Shown here one piece after another: positions 11,181 through 17,337 of a stretch of 23,208 nt of DNA. Position numbers and translations under genes: made by a program. This DNA is from Hypsibius dujardini (Eukaryota; Tardigrada; Eutardigrada; Parachela; Hypsibiidae). The notes beneath the pieces are model-generated. The model was given only the letters and a program-made list of their open reading frames with translations. It ran no database searches and was not told the DNA's origin. Position 1 is the stretch's first letter; each line of letters begins with the position of its first letter. Location: positions 1-23,208 of the forward strand of contig LRSR01009178.1 of assembly GCA_001579985.1 (NCBI GenBank). Direction: 5' to 3'.

Positions 11181-11350
11181 CTTACAGTCAACGACAAGAT
11201 TGAGTACACTGGAGGGTCTGGGGAATGGGCAAAAGCGGCGGGGAACGGAGTGGTTTTCAAACAATCGAACATTCAACCAACCCCTGCTCCGCCCCTTTTG
11301 CCCATACCCCGAACCCTCCAGTGTACTCCATCTTGTCGTTGATTGTACAG
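11181..11350. repeat. Long hairpin with about 70-bp arms upstream of the 11479 gene
   Basis: The arm 11181-11250 matches the reverse complement of 11280-11350 at roughly 60 of 69 positions, including an uninterrupted core GAGTACACTGGAGGGT, with a loop of about 30 bases. The transcript of either strand would fold into a near-perfect stem. It ends about 130 bp before the start codon at 11479. It could be a small foldback element, a hairpin RNA locus or part of the gene's leader; no homology to a known microRNA is recognised. Confidence 0.8.
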
Positions 11351-11478
11351 TAGAGCATCACATATTTTGCTTGCATGGTTCTTGGTTGTGCAAACTTGGG
11401 TCTTCGATCGTTATGATATTTTCGGATACTCTTTCCGCTTTGTGCTCCGCATCATAGAATTGTCATTCGTATCGGACA

Positions 11479-13093
11479 ATGGAATCGGGGGAAAGTCGTG
11501 GTAGCAGCGAACCGGAAGACTACCCGGATGACTCGTATACTGCGAGTCAAAATCTGTAGGTTTAAATATTCATGGACTGTTTGTTAGATTTTTCATTCAA
11601 TTTTGTTTTCAGTTCCCGCACATCTCTTGATCCGGAATTTCTGGCATCGATGGATCCGTTGGCGCGTCAGTAATTTTTGAACGAGAGGGATACGAGTGGG
11701 AATGCCGAGCATTTGGATCATTATAGTCGGTACGTCAAAGGGAAAATATTATGGTCTGCTTTAATACTTAAATGAGTTGCGGGGTTATTATCATAATAGA
11801 ATCACAATGAGCTAATGATAAAAAATGCAGAATGAGCTTGCCTATATCAAACAGACAGAGAAAGAGGCAAGCAGGCAGACAGGCAGACAGGCAGACAGAG
11901 AGAAAGACAAACAGACAGACATACTGCATATTTATCCTGTCTTTGCAGTGTTCATTCTTCAGCAGAGAAGGGAGTGGACCAACTAGGCAAAGAAAAGGAA
12001 ATGTCCGTGGAAATGTACGTGTGATATGGGACCTTTGTTGGTTTATGCAACTTCCCATCTCCTTTTTTACCAATGGCTGTGTCACCGTCCGTCTTGAGAC
12101 CAAAACCGTCACGTACCCCCCCCCCAAATTCTTCATGTATGCATTATTTTTTAGTGATCTCAGCTCGGGAGGGGAAGAACAGAGCGAAAACGGTGATTGC
12201 ATCTGCTTGGAAGAGAATGACGACGCGGGCGATGATGTTCTGGCGAACACGGAACTTTCAGCTGGAATTGTGGATGGCTACCGCTCTGTTCTGGTTGGAG
12301 AAAGGAAACGCCTCAGTAACGAAGCAATGCTGAGCCTCATCGACGAACAGCTTAAGGAAGAGGTCCCCGAAAATCCTAACATCCTGGAGAAAGTACCGAT
12401 TGCCGTAAAAAGGAACGCCTGTTTCATCATCAACTTGAAGAAACTCTTCAACGACAAAGACATTCTGGCGGATAATAACGGATCATGGACCGCTTTACGC
12501 GGCGCCGAGAAGGTATACTTTTTATCAGTTACTGCACTGTCTCGATCACTTGGTGCTGCGTTTTAGAACCATCGTATATTATGACTGCAGTGAATTATAT
12601 TACTACTATTGTACTATACTATTGTACCAATAGCAGTATACATGTACCTAGCAGTATTAAACAACAGTTCAAAAATATTAATTTATAGATCCCGAATAAA
12701 TACGCGGACCTGACCCTATTCAACATTCGGCCTGACGTCACGAAACCTTCGCCCATGCAAGGAGAGTTCGAGTTCTGGTTTTTGGAGGATTGTTCGGTCA
12801 AGTTAGAAAAATGCATACAGTGCCGCGACTATTTTCGCAAGGAGGGCGTCGTGCCGCGCATCCCGTTCGACGCCGTGCTAGTGACACGCCTGCCCCGATT
12901 TTTCTTGAAGAATGGAGTGGAGACTTCCAGTGTCAGCAGCGTTTACCTTCACATCACGAGGGACTGTGTCAATAAATATTTGCAGAAGTGCGAATTGCCG
13001 AAATTTACCGAGACGGTTTTTTCGGTTTCCTCGAACACAGTTCCGAAGGTCAAGCCGGGCCACATTGCTGCACTACGCTCCCTTTGGCGCTGA
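11479..13093 (+). CDS. Unrecognised acidic protein, four exons
   Basis: Exons 11479-11555, 11613-11669, 12155-12512 and 12689-13093 join in phase (2, 2, 0) to 298 residues with a TGA stop. An in-frame TAG lies shortly upstream of the ATG. Exon 2 has two phase-compatible donors: CA|GTAATT at 11670, used here, and CG|GTACGT at 11730, which would include an in-frame TAA. Residues 1-90 are acidic and Ser-rich (for example EENDDAGDD), with little predicted structure. Residues 90-165 look helical and charged (EQLKEEVPENPNILEKVP). Exon 4 encodes a compact part with a CIQC pair and many hydrophobics (RIPFDAVLVTRLPRFFLKNG). I recognise no domain. The C-terminus is uncertain, because a good donor 3 bases after the stop and an acceptor at 13197 suggest another exon read in a different frame. 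The second intron contains a CAGA block. Confidence 0.55.
11849..11925. repeat. CAGA/CAGG satellite block, intronic
   Basis: CAGGCAGACAGGCAGACAGG-type repeats run for about 75 bp in the intron between exons 2 and 3 of the 11479 gene. Orientation on the plus strand is the same as in the other blocks; here it is the sense strand of the gene. Confidence 0.85.
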
Positions 13094-13510
13094 TTGTAAG
13101 TGTGTTATTCCGATCTTGTATTCCATCATTATTTTTACCTACCGACGAATTCTTTTCACCACTGTTTATCGCCATGTTCTAACTCAGTTTGTTTCAGAAA
13201 ACGTCACTTTTGTCGGATTATCCTGAACGAATTGAGTTCCCGCCCTACCACAATTAATAACCTTCTGGTCTCATATATTCATATATTTTATTCGGTCTTT
13301 TTAACTCACTGTTCAGTGTCCACTACGTGCAGTGTATCAAATATTTTTCTTTTTAGGAAATTACTGTTGTCGATTTGCGCGTAACTTATTTCACAGATGT
13401 TAATCAAGCATTCTTGTGATGATTTGTGACTGACCAGTGTCCAGTAGTAGTCAATTTCTAAGTCACTGCCACTAAGTCGATCACCACGTCAAGTTTCGCA
13501 ATACTGAAGT
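13094..13510. other. 3' flank of the 11479 gene, with a possible extra exon
   Basis: A strong donor (GATT|GTAAGTG, GT at 13096) faces a good acceptor (TTTGTTTCAG, ending 13197). The sequence 13198-13257 then reads KTSLLSDYPERIEFPPYHN and a stop, in a frame that continues the +2 frame of exon 4, not the frame used for the gene model. Otherwise the stretch is AT-rich and featureless. Confidence 0.35.
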
Positions 13511-13710
13511 GTCACTGCCATTGCCATTTTGTACTGCCATTGCCATTGCCATTTTGTACTGCCATTGCCACTGCCATTGCTACTGCCATTGCCATTGCCA
13601 TTGCCATTGCCAGTTTGTACTGCCATTGCCACTGCCATTGCCACTGCCATTGCCATTGCCATTGGCAATGCCACGTTTTCGAAACACCCCGGAAATTTAT
13701 GCGGCGGCGC
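13511..13710 (-). repeat. TGGCAA hexanucleotide array with conserved flank, copy 2 (inverted)
   Basis: The plus strand shows TGCCAT repeats, interrupted three times by TTTTGTACTGCC, the complement of the interruption in copy 1. At the right end lie the same palindrome (CATTGCCATTGGCAATG) and the flank GCCACGTTTTCGAAACACC, the complement of that in copy 1. Copies 1 and 2 are inverted and enclose the 11479-13093 gene. This copy abuts the stop codon of the F-box-like gene, so its flank would be in that gene's 3' untranslated region. Confidence 0.85.
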
Positions 13711-14522
13711 CGGTGCTAAAATTTCCCAGGAAGACGATGCGACGGACCATGAAATGCTCGGCCGCAGAAGTCTTGAAAGCGATCCATCTGAAGCAAGATT
13801 GCTGTGTCCAGTGGTCGAAGGCTGCGTCATAGACAATTAAACAGGCATCTTTCCCGAGAAGATGACTGATGGCTGGAGCGTCCAATGGATCTTTCTCTCT
13901 CTTGCGACAAGCACGGAGTTTCCAGGTTTTCAGCGAGCCAGAGTAGGCAAAGTTCGTGCAGTCGAGAAAGGCAATGTACTTGGCGTCCGGCAGTTGAAGG
14001 ACGAATTTCCAGTAGCAGCAAACTCTACAGATCTGAATGCCAAATTTCCAGATTCAGGCAGCTTTTTTGTTTGAATGTTTTGAGATATAGGTAAACAGAC
14101 AGTCATCTAGTGAGACGCACTGACAGACAACCCGCAAACAATCAGGAATGCAGCCAGTGGACTAAAACGACAGACAGCGAGACAGAAAAACAGTAAGATA
14201 TAAAAGGCAGCCAAACAGACAGGCAGATAGACAGAAAGGCCGACAGACAGACAAATAGACAGGCAGAAAGACAGGCAGAAAGATAGACAGACAGACGAGT
14301 TTATTGCTGAACCAAGATTGAAAATTTTGTCCTCGACACTAAATATATTTGGAAGGCGCTCCCTGTAAATAGTATCAGAGCTCAACAAACGTAACTCTGA
14401 ATCCTCGCACGTGTAGATAGATCAACGCACAGAAAGACTCCCGCGAGGATCTCGCGTGGCAGTTTCTTGAAAGGCATTTCAATGGTGGGTGGTTCTGAAT
14501 CGAGCAAAGCCATGGCGAACAT
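13697..14522 (-). CDS. Probable F-box-like protein, two exons
   Basis: Exon 1 (14522 to about 14396) starts MFAMALLDSEPP and carries KKLPREILAGVFLCVDLSTR; exon 2 (about 14022 or 14032 to 13697) carries VCCYWKFVLQLPDAKYIAFL and ends in TAA after FLGNFSTGAAA. The pattern LPxEIL..VF..VD....R....[VI]CxxW is that of an F-box, the roughly 45-residue motif that binds Skp1 in SCF ubiquitin ligases, and it lies near the N-terminus as usual. A second ATG, in the strong context GCCATGG, is at 14513. Two exon joins keep frame: CAGA|GTTACG (14396) with the acceptor ending at 14023 gives RIQICCYW and about 150 residues; TAC|GTTTGT (14391) with the acceptor CATTCAG (exon from 14032) gives a linker four residues longer. 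Both donors are weak. The C-terminal part has no recognised substrate-binding repeat. An ancient coding remnant cannot be excluded. Confidence 0.45.
14092..14298. repeat. CAGA/CAGG satellite block, intronic
   Basis: CAGACAGGCAGATAGACAGA-type words fill most of the intron of the F-box-like gene. Polarity is again CAGA on the plus strand, hence TCTG in the transcript of this minus-strand gene. The minus-strand frame through it (Cys/Leu/Ser repeats) is an artefact of the repeat. Confidence 0.88.
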
Positions 14523-14994
14523 TTCCACAAAAAGATTCCGCAATCACTGCATTACACAGTGTTCTAATGTCATCAAGAGAAGATTGATCTAAACAGCAAC
14601 GTGAATCTACCATAAATATCCCTCTTAGACAATTCCGCTAATTAAAACACAACGCATGCGAGACTCAACTTTAGCAAACAGATAAAGAGATTCGGCGATA
14701 TTTAAACAAGATTCTGAAGCTGTTTCAACCCGAATTTTTCACATTGATGGAATTAATCAAAATAAAACAAATCAGTGCCTCTAACGAAATCAATCGGGCA
14801 CGCCCAAACGATCCCAGCAGTCAGCAGTAAAATCGCTTCAACGAAACTGTGAATTGCACTTTACCCTCGTATTAGAGAGAAGACTAATCGAATTTGATAA
14901 TGCTATATTTATTATTCTGCATGCAGAACTGCAATTTGTTGAAAGCAAGAGAGCGAGACCAGGGAAAACTCCCACGCAAACAGGAACGTCTCCT
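14523..14994. other. Upstream region of the F-box-like gene
   Basis: This AT-rich stretch should hold the promoter of the minus-strand F-box-like gene. I see no further exon, no clear TATA element and no repeat beyond short A/T runs. The plus frame at 14854-15042 overlaps the start of foldback element B and is not credible as a gene. Confidence 0.4.
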
Positions 14995-15334
14995 TATTTG
15001 GGAAGTATTTCAGATGCCGAATTCAAACTGACTCCTTTTTAAGTGTACTTAACAGAGTCACATTTACGATGGTTATAAGAATTTATTTCACCGTTGCTGA
15101 CCCAGTAACTTTTTTTGATAGAATTTCTCAAGTTGGGAAAACAATGTCCAGTTTTCCTGACTTAAACTGTAAAAACGTCGATTTTCAGAAAAGATTTCAT
15201 TAATGAGTTTTGACAAAGTCCCTCTGACAATTCAATTTTGATTTTTGAAATTTTGAAAATCATCATAAATGTGATTATTAATAAAACTTACAGTAAAATC
15301 AATTTGAACTCGAAATATAAAATACTTCCCAAGT
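14995..15334. mobile_element. Foldback (MITE-like) element, copy B
   Basis: The left end TTGGGAAGTATTTCAGATGC (14998 on) pairs with the reverse complement of the right end (15334 downward: ACTTGGGAAGTATTTTATAT). Inward matches include TCACATTTACGATGGTTAT on the left and the complement of TCATCATAAATGTGATT on the right. The left arm is nearly identical in words to copy F at 22459. No coding capacity is seen. It lies between the F-box-like gene and the 15745 gene. Confidence 0.75.
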
Positions 15335-15434
15335 TAGCAAAATCTAGATTTGAGGAGGTTTGAGGCTTAGGAGATTTTATATTGTTCGGCAAATATACGC
15401 AATCGGAAATTCCTGAAGCTTCTCCGCTTCCTGA

Positions 15435-15638
15435 TTACACTGGAATAGACACACTGCAAATGTCAGAATTATTTTCAATGAATTTGGCTACTTTTGCGAG
15501 TGATTGACGATTGACGATCATGATTTTCGTCCCGGTTGTATTCGTCTCCCTCTGACAACTCAAGAGCGGTCCGGTGGGGAATTGTGCAAAATCACTCGTT
15601 TCCATGCATACGAAGACTGATAGACTGTCTGTAGTCAT
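15435..15638 (-). CDS. Possible small ORF or lone exon, unknown
   Basis: An ATG at 15638 in a good context (AAACCATGA) opens 67 codons to a TAA at 15435; the frame stays open upstream to about 15690. Composition looks coding (balanced codons, mixed hydrophobic and charged residues, ending IMIVNRQSLAKVAKFIENNS), unlike the AT-rich surroundings. It is divergent from the 15745 gene, about 100 bp away. I recognise no family. It could be a small gene, an exon of an unseen minus-strand gene, or chance; I found no splice pair that joins it cleanly to the receptor or to the F-box-like gene. Confidence 0.25.
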   Translation of the reverse strand: MTTDSLSVFVCMETSDFAQFPTGPLLSCQRETNTTGTKIMIVNRQSLAKVAKFIENNSDICSVSIPV

Positions 15639-15744
15639 GGTTTCGGGGGCTGCAATCGTCCAGCAACGAGATGTCACGGGAAACGTTCCCGAACTTGTTC
15701 AATACGGAAATGTTTTACTCCTTGGGCTGAGGTAGTGTGCGTGA

Positions 15745-17284
15745 ATGAAAATGGACATTATTCGGCGTATGCATCAACAGGAGTTATTGTGTAGTGTTGG
15801 CTGCGAAGGGGATGATGACCTCGGTTTCTTACATGGTACTGCTGGTAAGAGAAATCGTACAGCTGTGGCGAGGTTACTTTGTGGGTCGCTGTTTGGGTCT
15901 TAGCAAGCCGTGTGAAACATCTGACTTCTTACCTTTTTCCAAGGTTTACTGTTTAAAAACAACAATTGTGCCACAGAGTACCAAATGTTATTAGTCAATC
16001 ATTTATGAATTTCGGTACACTATTAACTTTCATAATCTTTGGAATAGCGCCAGGGTGACATTTTTTGTTCCACACGGCATGCCAAAACCCAAATAACGAC
16101 CCATAAAGTAACCTCGGAGCAGCTGTATTCCTCGCTGTTCCGTTTTGTGGGCTAATGCGAGCCAATGGCAATAGACTCAACGTACATCGTAAATTACGGT
16201 TTCTGTTACGCAATCCCTTAAAAAAAGTTCTTTCTGAATCTAATTATTTTTAAAAACGAATCAGGTGACAGAGCGCTGGGAGTAGTTTTGGCAAGAGCAC
16301 GCGAGTGCTGAAATTTCGTGGAAAGGTCTTCAGAATTGGACCGGAGCTCCGGCCCCTGACCTCCAAATAATAGCGATAGTGCGATTGGTAACGTTTGTAT
16401 CAATTAACAAAATGTATCGAAAAAGGTTTTGATGAACGAGTTTGAACGAGTGATCAGCCGGAGCTGTTAAAGAAAATCGATCAGTGAATTTCGGAAATTC
16501 ACTGATCGCATTTGGCTAAACAATGAGGCAGCCGAGCTGTCGACGATCGAGGAAAGGCAACAGGGGCCAATCAGAAGTCCATCTTTTCGGCCCACGCTGT
16601 CCACTTTCACGCGCCCACTGATGCCTTTACTGATACCCTTTTCTGATACCCTTTTTTGACAGACTTTTTTGAACCCTTTATTGACGAGCGCACTGTCACT
16701 AATATTTTGCTGATGCCAATCGATTGCCAATTAAATTGCGGATGTTAAAGTGTTAAGAAAACTGTATTTCCAAATATACGCGGAGTCTCGTAATAATGAC
16801 ATTGCTACAGGCTCAAAATAGGAGAGGAAACGGGGTGCCACATTGCTGAAACGTTTTCAAAATATTTACAGTGCTTCTACCTGAGATAGAGCTCAATTTT
16901 TGCTACGCTCTGAAACTTGCACATTGGGTTTCCTTAATTCTTTCTCGTTTAGATGTAGAGGAGAACGAAGATGCCTACGGGGAGATGACAGAGATTGACA
17001 TTCAGATGGTCCTTGGCGGGGTTGCAGCTTTCGACTTACTGCTGTCGCTGTTGGACCGCTTCTCCGCGCTCCTACCAGACGTTTCAGTAGGAACAATTAT
17101 GAAAACGCTGGTTGCGTGTCTTTATATTGTCTTAATTGGCCTGGGAGTTGCAGTAACTTTTATCTCATTTCTGCTTGATCGATTTAAGCGACAAAATGCA
17201 GTCGTCTGTCCTTCAAATTTCTCATTCGATAACGCTGAGACCTCCGAAGAAGAGATCCAGAGTGTGCTAATAATTAAAAATTAA
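15745..17284 (+). CDS. Small membrane protein with acidic N-terminal half, two exons
   Basis: Exon 1 (15745-15844) begins ATG directly after an in-frame TGA and ends at the donor G|GTAAGA; exon 2 (16953-17284) follows the acceptor TTTCTCGTTTAG and ends in TAA. Phase 1 agrees across the 1.1-kb intron, giving 143 residues. The N-terminus is acidic (CEGDDDLGFLHG then DVEENEDAYGEMTEIDI). A strong transmembrane helix lies at about 85-108 (TLVACLYIVLIGLGVAVTFI), with a weaker hydrophobic stretch at about 52-67. The motif LLDRF occurs twice, at 66-70 and 107-111, each at the end of a hydrophobic stretch, which may reflect an internal duplication. After the helix come basic residues (RFKRQ) and an acidic tail. 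I recognise no family. The stop lies 53 bp from the stop of the convergent receptor gene. An upstream ATG-rich start (15745, 15751, 15769) leaves the exact start open. Confidence 0.55.
15857..16128. repeat. Inverted repeat (foldback) of about 130-bp arms in the intron of the 15745 gene
   Basis: The left arm reads ACAGCTGTGGCGAGGTTACT (15859 on) and the reverse complement of the right arm reads ACAGCTGCTCCGAGGTTACT (from about 16128). The match continues through GTGGGTCGCTGTTTGGGT against ATGGGTCGTTATTTGGGT and becomes weaker towards a centre near 15993. It does not share the end sequence of the foldback family at 7808 or 17484. Confidence 0.75.
16478..16508. repeat. Perfect 31-base palindrome
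   Basis: The 15-mer CGATCAGTGAATTTC (16478-16492) is followed by one G and then by its exact reverse complement (16494-16508). It lies in the intron of the 15745 gene. No bounded element was found around it. Confidence 0.9.
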
Positions 17285-17337
17285 AGCTGCTTAAGCCGAA
17301 GTGACGTCATCGAATTTTAGGGAAATTACAAAGCTGA

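Noticed and set aside
11613-11729. In-frame TAA in the 11479 gene as evidence for stop-codon reassignment
   Set aside because: A donor (GTAATT) directly before the TAA removes it in phase, and other genes here use TAA and TGA as ordinary stops.
10590-13710. TGGCAA arrays as a CRISPR array
   Set aside because: Units are 6 bp, with no spacers of constant length and no cas genes; the context is eukaryotic.
15560-15690. Receptor continuation reading FGNVSRDISLLDDCSPRN after splicing from 17374
   Set aside because: It needs a poor acceptor (TTGAACAAG) and then stops after some 30 residues, whereas simple read-through of the last exon gives a clean C-terminus.
16467-16730. Minus-strand frame of 87 codons
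   Set aside because: It runs through the 31-base palindrome and short TGATACCCTTTT repeats in an intron and shows no domain.
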